This document shows, piece after piece, positions 10,325-19,058 of a stretch of 64,000 nucleotides of DNA. The stretch spans positions 83,428 through 147,427 of the forward strand of contig NZ_QICI01000036.1 of NCBI RefSeq assembly GCF_004119445.1, read 5' to 3'. Position 1 is the first letter of the stretch. Every line of letters starts with the position of its first letter. The position numbers and the translations under genes are program-made. Below the pieces are notes generated by a model. The model did no database searches. It worked only from the letters and a program-made list of their open reading frames with translations, and was not told the origin of the DNA. The DNA is from Chryseobacterium sp. CH21. Its GTDB lineage: Bacteria; Bacteroidota; Bacteroidia; Flavobacteriales; Weeksellaceae.

Positions 10325-10345
10325 ATCATAGTAATTTAGCCCTCG
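10325..10345 (+). promoter_or_regulatory. Candidate -7 box of the 10375 gene
   Basis: TAATTTAGC near 10331 with a TTGTG about 19 bases upstream resembles the Bacteroidota sigma-A pattern (TTG, then TAnnTTTG). It lies about 40 bases before the start codon. It is an imperfect match. Confidence 0.35.
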
Positions 10346-10374
10346 AAATTATTAATAACAGAAAATCTTAAATC

Positions 10375-11166
10375 ATGAAAAAACTTTATTCGTTCGTAGC
10401 GGTTGCTATGTTGGCGGCTACTGCCTTTGGACAAACAACTCTTTTGTCAGAAAACTTCGGAACTACCAATAATACATTACCTGCAGGCTGGATAAGTACA
10501 AATACTACCAATGGATGGAATGGAAGTACAGCTTCTGTATCTGGTACATATGCCGGAGCATCAGGGGGTGCAAATGCTTTATTTGCTGGAAACGGTTCTA
10601 ATGGAGCTACTCACACTTTAACTTATTCTTTATCAACAGTTGGGTATAGTAATATCAATATTATCTGGGGAGGAAGAGGAACTACTGCTTTTGCTCAGAA
10701 TGTTAATTTTCAGTGGAGCACAGATGGCTCTACATGGAACGATGTAACTTACACTTATACCAAAAATGGTAACAGTTGGGCTCTTGTAAACGGAGGAGTA
10801 GCTATTCAATTGCCGGTACAGGTAGAGAATGCAACAACGTTAAGCCTTAGATGGTCATCTGTTGCAAATAATTCTGGAAACTATAGAATTGATGATGTGA
10901 AAATAGTAGGAACTTCTGCAACATTAGGAACTTCAAACTTAAATATATCTAAAAACGTTTTCGTTAAAAATACAGTTGTAAACAGTGATATTACTTTCGG
11001 AGCTAAATCTGATGTTAAAATCTTCAATATTGCTGGTCAGGTTGTCAAAACAGCAACTGTTTCTGAAAACCAATCATTGAATGTTTCGGACCTTAAAGAA
11101 GGAACTTACATTGTAACCGGAACGGTAAATGGTAAAGCTGTTTCAGAGAAAGTTATTAAAAAGTAA
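10375..11166 (+). CDS. T9SS-secreted protein with jelly-roll (choice-of-anchor/adhesin-like) domain
   Basis: 263 residues. The signal peptide (MKKLYSFVAVAMLAATAFGQ) is followed by a region beginning LLSENFG...LPAGWIS, the usual opening of cleaved-adhesin/choice-of-anchor jelly-roll domains. These carry the NVNFQWSTDGSTWNDV and NYRIDDVKIVG blocks seen at residues about 115-180. The C-terminal 70 residues form a T9SS sorting domain (DVKIFNIAGQVVKTA, then LKEGTYIVTG and a final VIKK). The closing segment is almost identical to that of the two following genes, suggesting a shared cargo family. Surface binding is inferred; no enzyme motif is visible. Confidence 0.82.
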   Translation: MKKLYSFVAVAMLAATAFGQTTLLSENFGTTNNTLPAGWISTNTTNGWNGSTASVSGTYAGASGGANALFAGNGSNGATHTLTYSLSTVGYSNINIIWGGRGTTAFAQNVNFQWSTDGSTWNDVTYTYTKNGNSWALVNGGVAIQLPVQVENATTLSLRWSSVANNSGNYRIDDVKIVGTSATLGTSNLNISKNVFVKNTVVNSDITFGAKSDVKIFNIAGQVVKTATVSENQSLNVSDLKEGTYIVTGTVNGKAVSEKVIKK

Positions 11167-11196
11167 AATTGCTAATTAACTTATTGTTAAATATAT

Positions 11197-11228
11197 AACG
11201 CTGTTCAATTTGAATAGCGTTTTTTTTG
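11197..11228 (+). terminator. Intrinsic terminator
   Basis: AACGCTGTTC / GAATAGCGTT stem followed by an eight-T run after the 10375 gene. A TTG codon inside this hairpin is the only upstream in-frame start for the next gene, which argues against that start. Confidence 0.85.
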
Positions 11229-11258
11229 TAGTTTTACGATGTATTAAAAAAATTATTT

Positions 11259-12094
11259 ATGAAAAGATCTTTACTATTTTAGGATTGGTTTCGGCAACTG
11301 CATTAATGAATGCCCAAATCGTAATTAATGAAATTTATGGTGCTGGTGGAGGAAGTACAGCTTCCATTCTATACAAATATGATTTTGTAGAATTAAAGAA
11401 TATTGGATCAACAACAGTTACTTTAACAGGGGCTTATTTACAATATGCATCTGCAGCAGGAACTTTCAATGGAGGTAACAGTAATCATGCACTACCAAGT
11501 ATTACTTTAGCTCCTGGACAGACTTATCTTCTTCAGGAAGGAAGTGTCGGTACTGCTGGTGGTGATCTTCCTACTCCCGATGCTATTGGAACGATCAATT
11601 TATCAGGAAGTGCGGGTAAACTTGCTTTGACTTCTGATAATACAGCACCTACTGCTGCTACAAGTGCAAATGTCATTGACTTTTTAGGATATGGAACAAC
11701 AGCGAGTTATTTTGAGGGAACGGGTCCTGCTCCTGCACCATCAAACACAACCTCAATTGCAAGGCTTGCGGGAGATACAAATAACAATTCTGTAGATTTC
11801 ACTGGGGGAACGCCTACTCCTCAGAATTCAAGTAATGCAACTTTAGCAGTTGTTGATGTTAAGAACAAAAAAGCAGGAAGTTTTGTAAAAAACTCTTTCG
11901 TTAAAAATAACGAGATTGTTTTCGGATCTGATGTAAAAGACGTAAAAGTTTTCAATACGTTCGGACAGCTTGTAAAAGAAGCTTCTGTAAAACAAAACGG
12001 AACTGTAAGCGTTGCTGAACTGGTAAAAGGAAACTATATCGTAACAGGTACAGTAAATAACCAACCGGTTTCTCAAAAAGTTCTTAAAGACTAA
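11259..12094 (+). CDS. T9SS-secreted lamin-tail-domain protein; start region frameshifted
   Basis: A lamin tail domain (IVINEIYGAGGG, then YDFVELKNIGS and LAPGQTYLLQEG) covers roughly the first 170 mature residues, and a T9SS sorting domain (DVKVFNTFGQLVKEA, KGNYIVTGTVNNQPVSQKVLKD) closes the protein. The expected start ATG at 11259 reads ATG AAA AGA TCT and hits a stop after seven codons. The signal peptide (KIFTILGLVSATALMNAQ) is in the next frame. Adding one A to the A4 run at 11262-11265 gives MKKIFTILGLV, closely matching the paralogue at 12253. As it stands the product would lack a proper start, unless a TTG at 11210 or an internal ATG is used. Function is likely surface binding. Confidence 0.75.
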
Positions 12095-12114
12095 TCTCTT
12101 TACAATAAAAATAC

Positions 12115-12147
12115 AAACAGTCGCTTCATTGAAGCGGCTGTTTTTTG
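12115..12147 (+). terminator. Intrinsic terminator
   Basis: ACAGTCGCTTCA / TGAAGCGGCTGT hairpin with one mismatch, followed by six Ts. Confidence 0.88.
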
Positions 12148-12252
12148 TGGGATTATTTGTTGATTTTTAAACCTTTGTATCATGTTTATTTCTTAATTTG
12201 GTGGTATTGTTTTTGATATTTTTATTTCAAATCCATTTCTAAAATTAGTACG

Positions 12253-13062
12253 ATGAAAAAAATCTTTACTCTTGCAGGGCTTTTATTAGTAACAGCCTTT
12301 TCGAATGCCCAAATTGTGATCAATGAAATTTATGGTGGTGATGTCAACTCAGGTGCTGTATTGAAAAATAATTATATTGTGCTCAAAAATATCGGTACGA
12401 ACCTGGTTTCTTTGACGGGAGCCAGTATACAATATGGACCTGCTATTGGTGCTTTTACTGAATATCATACACTACCTGATTTGACTTTAGGACCGGAAGA
12501 AACCTACTTAATTCAGGAATCAGTAATTGAAGGGGGAACTGAAGATCTACCGACACCCAATTTCATTGCCACTACAATAACGAATTTTGACGGCACACCC
12601 AACAAATTTTCCGGTTTGAGGATTTCCAGTGTTTCAGGAAAAATAGCTTTAGCTGGAAATATAGTACAGGTGAGTGGACCTTCTGCATCCAATGTGCTGG
12701 ATTTTGTAGGGTATGGATCCAATGCAGATCAATTTAAAGGTGATGGACCGGCTCCTTCTCCCACTACAACCACTGCTATCAAAAGAACATTAGTGAGTAA
12801 TAATGATAATATGGCGGATTTTTCCCTTGAAGGAAGTGTAAGATCCGGCTTTGTGCAAAATCCTTTTATTAAGGATAGTAAAATTGTCTTCGGAACAGAG
12901 GTGAAAGACGTGAAAGTTTATGATACCTTCAGACAGGTTGTTAAAAAATCACCCACAAAATTAGCCTCAAGCCTTGATATTGCTGAGTTACCCAAAGGAA
13001 CTTATATTGTAACAGGAACTATCAATAATATTCCGATTTCACAAAAAATTATAAAAGATTAG
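12253..13062 (+). CDS. T9SS-secreted lamin-tail-domain protein, paralogue of upstream gene
   Basis: 269 residues with an intact signal peptide (MKKIFTLAGLLLVTAFSNAQ), a lamin tail domain beginning IVINEIYGGDVNSG and continuing NYIVLKNIGTN and LGPEETYLIQE, and a T9SS sorting domain (DVKVYDTFRQVVKKS, KGTYIVTGTINNIPISQKIIKD). Domain order and many positions match the gene just upstream, so the pair looks like a tandem duplication. Lamin tail domains in secreted bacterial proteins are usually accessory beta-sandwich modules attached to nucleases or phytase-like enzymes. Here the module stands alone, so its role is unknown. Confidence 0.82.
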   Translation: MKKIFTLAGLLLVTAFSNAQIVINEIYGGDVNSGAVLKNNYIVLKNIGTNLVSLTGASIQYGPAIGAFTEYHTLPDLTLGPEETYLIQESVIEGGTEDLPTPNFIATTITNFDGTPNKFSGLRISSVSGKIALAGNIVQVSGPSASNVLDFVGYGSNADQFKGDGPAPSPTTTTAIKRTLVSNNDNMADFSLEGSVRSGFVQNPFIKDSKIVFGTEVKDVKVYDTFRQVVKKSPTKLASSLDIAELPKGTYIVTGTINNIPISQKIIKD

Positions 13063-13072
13063 TTTTTAATAA

Positions 13073-13105
13073 AAAAGGACAGCTTATTGATCAGCTGTCC
13101 TTTTA
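13073..13105. terminator. Bidirectional intrinsic terminator
   Basis: AAAGGACAGCT / AGCTGTCCTTT stem between two convergent genes, with A-run and T-run flanks. Confidence 0.92.
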
Positions 13106-13126
13106 TTTTTTTGTTTTTGCAGAATC

Positions 13127-15949
13127 TTAATACCAGCCTCTTCTCGCTGCATTAATAATCGATCCAAGATTAAGAATCAATGTATATCTGATGCGTTTTC
13201 CATAATCCTTGAATGAAGGTTCAAATCCTAAAGAAGACTGTATCGGAAAATAAACTTCGAGGAAATCAGGGATAATTCTCACTTTAACTCCAGTATCCCA
13301 TATGAATTTTGCAGGAAGATCTTTGTTTTTATACACTCCGGCATCGGCATATACATGGAATATTTTCCAGATACTTGAATCTACGTTTGCAGAGGTAATC
13401 CATTGGTTTACTGTTCCCGGTAGAAATGATTTAAAACCACCGTCAGCTAATATAAACTGTTGCGAAAGGAGACCACTGCTGGCGCTCTCTCCCAAAAGAG
13501 TATAAGAGAATGAATAATTGGAAACCCTTGAAATACCATAGTCGAAAAGGTTGTTTCGGGTATTGTTTCTTAGAAAATATCCGGCAAATAAACGTAAGCT
13601 AAGCTTTTGTTTAGGGGCAAATTCCCATCTGTAGAAACCTTCAGCTGTTATTTTATTAAAATCTTCCATTCCCTGAGTGCTCAGACTGAAACTTTTTTCA
13701 TGAATCATCTGGCTGTCGCTATAGCCATATCCGATACTCCAGAGATTATACTTCTTGTAATCGTCGTTAGCAATCATTAAAGGACTAAGATCTCTCTCAA
13801 AATAATTATAAGAGACTCCAATCCCTCTGCTTACCGTACTTCTGGGATTCTTTCTGAAATTGATAGAAGAAGATATAGAAGTCTTTCTGTAAGCCAGATT
13901 ATAATCATAATGGAAATAAGAACCGGATAGTCCGAAGGTCAAACTTCTGATAATACTTTCTGCGGGCAGAATAGTGTAGGAAACCGCTGCGGAACCAGTC
14001 AGCTTTCCTGTTCCGGTACTGTAGGTTGGTGTAACTGAATACAGAAATTTCTGATCAAAGAAAGACTGGTTTTTTAAATTCACTCCCAAAAGGAATTTAT
14101 CATACGTATTATTAAAACGCACTCTTGGGCTGATATAAATTTCGTTGTACTCCGGATTGGGAATATCTTTTATTAATTTAAGTTTAATTTTTTTTGCATT
14201 GGAAAAAATTCCTTTTGCATATAGAAAATTATCTCTGTAATTGGATTCCGGAAAGATGTAGCCGCTGTTTAAAGTGACTTTGTAAATGTTATCTGAAGCA
14301 GGAAGTGTCAGGCTGGCCATACGTTCATTTTCTTCAGTATCTATCCAGTAAGCCTTCTTTTCTCCTGTTTTTGTTTCTGTTTCCAATTTTACAGGAATGG
14401 AAATATCGGTATTTTTTACAATGTTTATTTGGAGTGAATCGTTTTCTTTTCGAATATTTTTTAATTTGAAATCAACTCTGTTTTTCTGTTTGAAAAAGTT
14501 TGAAAGATAAGCTGTTGATTTATTTTTTTCGGAAAGCGAAGTGAGAAAATCTTCAGGATGTATTCTTTTTCCCGAATTCTGGTAAATATAATTTTTTACA
14601 ATATCATTGAAATTGTCATACCCCATTTTATCTGCTGAATAATTGAACAGACTTCCGGTTTCAAAACTGCTGACAGCCATATCATTGAAATTACTTAAAA
14701 CAGGGAAATGTTCAGTAATCTTCTGATCAAGATTTTGCAGCATAATATATTGGTAGGAAAGTCCGTAGCGGTCCAGAAGTTTTACTTTGGAGGCATGGAA
14801 TAATTTTAAAGGCTTAACTCCAAAGATTTTGGTTTCCGGAAGGGTTCCTAAAAGTTTCGTATCAGTATAGAACTTTTTCAGATACTGAATTTCCAGATAA
14901 GATTTTAATCCGTTTTTAAACCAATGATCTTTTTCTTTATCTGCAATAACGGTTTCATCAAGAATTTTCTTGGTAATCATTCCAAAATAATCCAGATCCG
15001 TTTTTTCTGTATTGGTAAATAACTGGAATCTGAATTTCCAGAAAGTAATATCATTATTTCCAAAAAAGTCTTCTTTAGCTCTGAATTTATCTGAAATAAA
15101 AAGACTTTTCGGAAGAATACCCAGTCTCTCTTTAAGGAATTTTAAATGTAGAGGAAGATAAAATTCCAGATTCTGCTTTTCTTCAGGATTCAGGTTATAT
15201 CCAAATTTGACCTCGGTTTCATCTCCATCAATATTGGTTTTTATGGAAGGATAACCAATAGTAGAAATTAAAAACTCCGGATCAGAATCCAGATTTCCTT
15301 TAAAAGAATTCATCTGAACCTGTGGAAGATTACCTTCAACAAAAGTATTGACAGGAATATCAAAGTTGACAGTCCAGAAAGTATTGAAACTTACTGGTTC
15401 TTCAATATCGTGATAGTTTCTTTTGGAAATATTGTCCGGATCAAAATGATCCGGAACAATAAAGAAATATTTTAATACTGTATTCTGAGCAGATGTTCCG
15501 TATCCCGTAAAAGTTTTATCGGGAAGCTGCATTCTGTATTGCAACTGTAATGTGACACTTTCGCCAGATTTCAGTATGTTTTTCAGAGGAATAAAAAGAT
15601 TTTCATCTGAGAGGGTACTGACTGGGATGACTTCATTTTCAGAATTTTTGATATTCAATTCAAGAAGTTTACCCAATTGATCACTTTTTGCAAAGTGCAA
15701 ATCCGTATTCCTGTCTTCCAGTTTTCTGTAGACTAAAGAGGTTCCGCGTCTGTTGTATGCGGAAACCCAATTCAGGAGTTTTACCGTCTGCAGATCTTTT
15801 CCGGAATGATTGTAATAAACAATTTCCTGATTGATCTCAAGGTTCTTCTTGTCAGGAGACAGTTTTGCTTCAATATAAATACTGTCTTTCTGTGCAGAGA
15901 CCTGTGCGACTCCCCAGAACAAAATAAGGCAAATGCTGAGCTTTTTCAA
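13127..15949 (-). CDS. Peptidase-M1-like ectodomain fused to a probable outer-membrane barrel; HExxH absent
   Basis: 940 residues with a signal peptide ending VSAQ near residue 20. Residues about 20-480 follow the layout of M1 aminopeptidase-like proteins: an N-terminal beta-sandwich (INQEIVYYNHSGKDLQ), then LQLQYRM, and later a helical part. Where active M1 enzymes have HExxH followed by an NEG(F/L)A block, this protein reads VIADKEKDHWFKNGLKSYLE, keeping the spacing to the NGLKSYLE helix but lacking both zinc histidines and the catalytic Glu. Residues about 590-940 are rich in amphipathic strands (FGLSGSYFHYDYNLAYRKT) and end in an aromatic (RRGWY), suggesting a C-terminal barrel. It is probably a non-catalytic surface or assembly protein. 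Confidence 0.65.
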   Translation of the reverse strand: MKKLSICLILFWGVAQVSAQKDSIYIEAKLSPDKKNLEINQEIVYYNHSGKDLQTVKLLNWVSAYNRRGTSLVYRKLEDRNTDLHFAKSDQLGKLLELNIKNSENEVIPVSTLSDENLFIPLKNILKSGESVTLQLQYRMQLPDKTFTGYGTSAQNTVLKYFFIVPDHFDPDNISKRNYHDIEEPVSFNTFWTVNFDIPVNTFVEGNLPQVQMNSFKGNLDSDPEFLISTIGYPSIKTNIDGDETEVKFGYNLNPEEKQNLEFYLPLHLKFLKERLGILPKSLFISDKFRAKEDFFGNNDITFWKFRFQLFTNTEKTDLDYFGMITKKILDETVIADKEKDHWFKNGLKSYLEIQYLKKFYTDTKLLGTLPETKIFGVKPLKLFHASKVKLLDRYGLSYQYIMLQNLDQKITEHFPVLSNFNDMAVSSFETGSLFNYSADKMGYDNFNDIVKNYIYQNSGKRIHPEDFLTSLSEKNKSTAYLSNFFKQKNRVDFKLKNIRKENDSLQINIVKNTDISIPVKLETETKTGEKKAYWIDTEENERMASLTLPASDNIYKVTLNSGYIFPESNYRDNFLYAKGIFSNAKKIKLKLIKDIPNPEYNEIYISPRVRFNNTYDKFLLGVNLKNQSFFDQKFLYSVTPTYSTGTGKLTGSAAVSYTILPAESIIRSLTFGLSGSYFHYDYNLAYRKTSISSSINFRKNPRSTVSRGIGVSYNYFERDLSPLMIANDDYKKYNLWSIGYGYSDSQMIHEKSFSLSTQGMEDFNKITAEGFYRWEFAPKQKLSLRLFAGYFLRNNTRNNLFDYGISRVSNYSFSYTLLGESASSGLLSQQFILADGGFKSFLPGTVNQWITSANVDSSIWKIFHVYADAGVYKNKDLPAKFIWDTGVKVRIIPDFLEVYFPIQSSLGFEPSFKDYGKRIRYTLILNLGSIINAARRGWY

Positions 15950-16002
15950 ATATTCGTGATAAAGCCCAAATATAACTTATTTTGTATATACTTTATAGGA
16001 TT

Positions 16003-17382
16003 TTAACCTTGAATTGTTTTTTTGTCCAAAGAATTAATATACGCATTCCATCCTTCAGTCTTATAAGTGATGGCAGATGCTTCAGGATCATTAGATTTAT
16101 AAATTCCTCTTCCTACAATAATAAAATCCGTGTGTAGTGTTTTGAAAACATGTTCCGGCGTATTATACTGCTGTCCTTTACCATCTCCTGAATCTGCAAG
16201 ATTTACTCCCGGAGTGAATAATAAAAGGTCTTCCGGAATTTTGTTTTGAGATACTCCACCAATGACATTTGGATGAGATAAAGCTACTTTTAAAGCTTCT
16301 TCACGATAGCTGGCTGTTGTAAGCGCTCCTTTTGAAGACATTCCAACGATGGCTACCACGCCTACATTTTTGAAGCAGTCTAATGATTCAAAACCTCCGA
16401 TCACCTGTGAAGTGACAAAATCTGCCCAATCTGTAATTTTGAAAACCCCGCTTGTAAACTGAAGTTCCTGTGTATTCCCAATGTCAGCAAATTTTCTGTC
16501 TTCCATCAATAAAAACTGATGTTTTGCAGCAATGGCTTTTAGAGGAGTGATTGTTTTTTCATAATCAAAATCAGAAATGATATCGATATGCGTTTTTAAA
16601 GCAATCACATGCGGACCTACTTTTTCAGCAAGTTCCAATAGCTCCTGAGTGGTTGTAACATCAGCAGAAGCAATAAGATTTGATTTTTTCGCTAAAGCTG
16701 TTTCCAGTAATTTCTTTGAAACAGAATGTTGTGTAGCTTCAAGTTTCTGTTCATAAGATGATCTTGTTTCTTCTTCAAACTGAATGTGATTCCCCTGAAG
16801 GAAATCCTGAATTCTTTTTACTTCTTCATCAGATAATTCTCCGGTTTCCTGAAGAATGTCACATACCTCCGAAATATTGAAAAGAGTGTGTACTCTGTAG
16901 CCTTTGCCTTCTAATAGCTGCTTTCCTCCCTGCTCTCTATCCAGTACTACTACAATATCAGAAACTTTAAGATCTTCCTGTTCTATTTCAGGAATAGTTT
17001 CTAATAAAGATTTTCCTGAAGTGATCACATCTTCTACCAAAAGACAGTTTTGTCCTTTCTGGTAAATTCCTTCGATCAACTTTTTGGTACCGTAGCTTTT
17101 GGCTTCTTTTCTTTTAATAATTAATGGAATATAGCTTTCCAGAGACATTGCAGTTGCCATTGGAAGAGCAGCATAAGGAACTCCACAGATTAAATCAAAA
17201 TTATCTAATGGAAGCATTTCCAATAAATAATTAGCAAGATTTTTTAAAATTTTAGGATCTGAAGCCAAAGGTCTCAGGTCTACATAAAAAGGGCTTTCAA
17301 TACCACTTTTCAGGGTAAACCTTCCGAATTTGATGATCCCTAGCTTGTAGCACTCTAAGAAGAATTCTTTTTTACTTTCCAT
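16003..17382 (-). CDS. pyrFE: Bifunctional orotate phosphoribosyltransferase / OMP decarboxylase
   Basis: 459 residues carrying the last two steps of de novo UMP synthesis in one chain. Residues about 1-195 are the phosphoribosyltransferase (GRFTLKSGIESPFYVDLR, LICGVPYAALPMA, and the PRPP loop LLVEDVITSGKSL). Residues about 215-455 are OMP decarboxylase with the catalytic Asp-x-Lys-x-x-Asp loop LLMEDRKFADIGNT near 293 and the phosphate loop IIVGRGIYKSNDP at the end. The order OPRT then OMPDC is that of eukaryotic UMP synthase. Many bacteria keep the two enzymes separate. Orotate becomes OMP, then UMP, in the cytoplasm. It is probably expressed with the neighbouring minus-strand genes but has its own upstream gap. 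Confidence 0.95.
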   Translation of the reverse strand: MESKKEFFLECYKLGIIKFGRFTLKSGIESPFYVDLRPLASDPKILKNLANYLLEMLPLDNFDLICGVPYAALPMATAMSLESYIPLIIKRKEAKSYGTKKLIEGIYQKGQNCLLVEDVITSGKSLLETIPEIEQEDLKVSDIVVVLDREQGGKQLLEGKGYRVHTLFNISEVCDILQETGELSDEEVKRIQDFLQGNHIQFEEETRSSYEQKLEATQHSVSKKLLETALAKKSNLIASADVTTTQELLELAEKVGPHVIALKTHIDIISDFDYEKTITPLKAIAAKHQFLLMEDRKFADIGNTQELQFTSGVFKITDWADFVTSQVIGGFESLDCFKNVGVVAIVGMSSKGALTTASYREEALKVALSHPNVIGGVSQNKIPEDLLLFTPGVNLADSGDGKGQQYNTPEHVFKTLHTDFIIVGRGIYKSNDPEASAITYKTEGWNAYINSLDKKTIQG

Positions 17383-17451
17383 TATTTTTTATTAGATATT
17401 GCAAATTTAAGCAATTGAAATAAGGCTCAAAAATTTATCGCTCATTTGTAA

Positions 17452-17483
17452 ATAAAAAACCATCCCGGATGGACCAGGATGGT
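17452..17483 (-). terminator. Intrinsic terminator of the DUF1232 gene
   Basis: On the minus strand ACCATCC / GGATGGT with an 11-base loop, followed by six Ts. Confidence 0.8.
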
Positions 17484-17503
17484 GTGAAAAATATAATAAA
17501 CTG

Positions 17504-17845
17504 TTATTTTACGATTTCAGCCTCAATGATTTGGGCTCCACTGTATTTTTGTTCGGCTTCCCATAATAAAAACTTGTCTACCTCTTTAATAAGTTTAGGA
17601 ATGGTAAGTGACAATACTGCCAGGTCATCCATTACTCCCAATACCGGTATTACAAATTCAGGAAGCAGGTCAATAGGGGAGAGTACATATAAAATTCCCA
17701 GTAAAGGAAGAATAATGTCTATGGATTTCATTGGATAAACTCCTTTTCTCCACATTTTAACCATTCTGAAAATATCAGGGATCTTTTTTATAAAGCCCTT
17801 ATGATTGATGGCTTCTTTTGCAAGATTTAATTTTGAATATTTCAT
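17504..17845 (-). CDS. DUF1232 (YkvA) family protein
   Basis: 113 residues. The DUF1232 core is plain: a hydrophobic stretch around residues 45-60 runs into LSPIDLLPE and then GVMDDLAVL, the SPxDLxP...DDL pattern that defines the family. One or two membrane-associated helices are likely. No molecular function is established for the family. The N-terminal part is basic and the last 25 residues are acidic (LLWEAEQKYSG). It is followed by its own terminator. Confidence 0.88.
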   Translation of the reverse strand: MKYSKLNLAKEAINHKGFIKKIPDIFRMVKMWRKGVYPMKSIDIILPLLGILYVLSPIDLLPEFVIPVLGVMDDLAVLSLTIPKLIKEVDKFLLWEAEQKYSGAQIIEAEIVK

Positions 17846-17928
17846 TTTGTGTTAGGATTTAATAAATTTTTCAACGCTATTAAATTCGCAAATCCTGTAC
17901 CAATAAATTATAAAATTTAGTTAAAATA

Positions 17929-18468
17929 TTATTTGATAATATTGTCAATGAACTGATGCACAGTCTCTGTGTTCCAGTCTTTTGTAGCATCCTCTTTAAT
18001 AAGGATTCTTCCATGCTTATCCAGAAGGAAAGTGGTAGGGAAAACCTTGGGAAGAATTTTCTCAGAAATAGGGCTTTGAGCAATATATACAGGAACGGTA
18101 TAGTTATTTTCTTTTAAAAATTTTCTTACATCCTCTTCCTTATCATTCATGGCAATAAGTACAAAATCTACATGATCTTTTCTGGTATCATACAGTTTCT
18201 GGATAGAAGGCCATTCTTTTCTGCAAGGCGGGCACCATGTTCCCCAGAAATTAAGGAAGACTCCTTTGTCTTTAAAGTTTTTAAGATTGGTGCTTGGAGC
18301 ATTGATTCCTTTAAGCTCTATATCGTAATCTTCTTCACTGATGTGAACAGCATTTTCAATGGTAGCTACCGGAAAGAATGTATCCTTAAGAAAGTTTCTT
18401 ATTCCCGGTACAAATGCAACAACACCAATGATTGCTATGATTACAATATAAATGATACTTTTTTTCAT
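17929..18468 (-). CDS. TlpA-like membrane-anchored thiol-disulfide oxidoreductase
   Basis: 179 residues. An N-terminal membrane anchor (IIYIVIIAIIGVVAFV, residues 5-20) is followed by a periplasmic thioredoxin fold with the redox motif WCPPC at residues 78-82 (NFWGTWCPPCRKEW) and the cis-proline region KVFPTTFLLDK near 145. Such proteins reduce or exchange disulfides of exported proteins, for instance in cytochrome c maturation. It is only 9 bp downstream of another thioredoxin-fold gene, so the two form a pair. Confidence 0.92.
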   Translation of the reverse strand: MKKSIIYIVIIAIIGVVAFVPGIRNFLKDTFFPVATIENAVHISEEDYDIELKGINAPSTNLKNFKDKGVFLNFWGTWCPPCRKEWPSIQKLYDTRKDHVDFVLIAMNDKEEDVRKFLKENNYTVPVYIAQSPISEKILPKVFPTTFLLDKHGRILIKEDATKDWNTETVHQFIDNIIK

Positions 18469-18477
18469 ATCTCTTTT

Positions 18478-19041
18478 TTATAGAAGATCTAAAATTTCCT
18501 GAACAGCGTCTTTTCCTCTGTTTTTAGCATAATATATCTGCAGATCATTATAGAAACTATCTTTTGGATATGCTTCAGGATCAGCTTTATATTTCATCAG
18601 CAGCTCATATCCGTATTTCGGACGCGGTCCCCATGAATTTTTTACATTCAGGTCTTTGTCAAGGATAATTACTTTAGGAATAGATTCGGTACCATTAGTC
18701 AAAAACTGATTGATTAAACTTTTATCACTGTCTCTCAGAAAAACTCTTACCTCGTTATGTCCTTCAAAAAATCTGAAAAGAGCAGGCACTGTTGCGCTTG
18801 CATCACCACACCATGCTTCGGAAATGATTAAAATTTTTCCGTCAAAGTTTTTGGCAGCAAGTTCTTTCAGCTGATCTTCATCCGGAACGTATTTTTTTAC
18901 CGTTCTGTCCATTCTCTGAAGACCCAGTTCGTAATATTGTTTATAGTCAAGTTCCTGTTGGTTGGCAGGATTTTCTAATCTTTCTTTTGCAATCTGAAGG
19001 TATTCTTCAAAAGAAATTCCTTTATCCCAGTAATTTTTCAT
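18478..19041 (-). CDS. Thioredoxin-family protein with a single cysteine
   Basis: 187 residues without a signal peptide. The thioredoxin-like core starts near residue 68 (KILIISEAWCGDASAT), with Cys78 the only cysteine in the protein. The resolving Cys of the usual CxxC is replaced (C-G-D-A). The cis-proline segment SIPKVIILDKD follows near 138. I know AWCGD-type proteins as a distinct cytoplasmic thioredoxin-like group in Bacteroidota and Firmicutes. A monothiol mechanism, or binding without redox, would fit. It lies between aroC and the TlpA-like gene on the same strand with short gaps. Confidence 0.82.
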   Translation of the reverse strand: MKNYWDKGISFEEYLQIAKERLENPANQQELDYKQYYELGLQRMDRTVKKYVPDEDQLKELAAKNFDGKILIISEAWCGDASATVPALFRFFEGHNEVRVFLRDSDKSLINQFLTNGTESIPKVIILDKDLNVKNSWGPRPKYGYELLMKYKADPEAYPKDSFYNDLQIYYAKNRGKDAVQEILDLL

Positions 19042-19058
19042 TACTAAAAATATTTATG

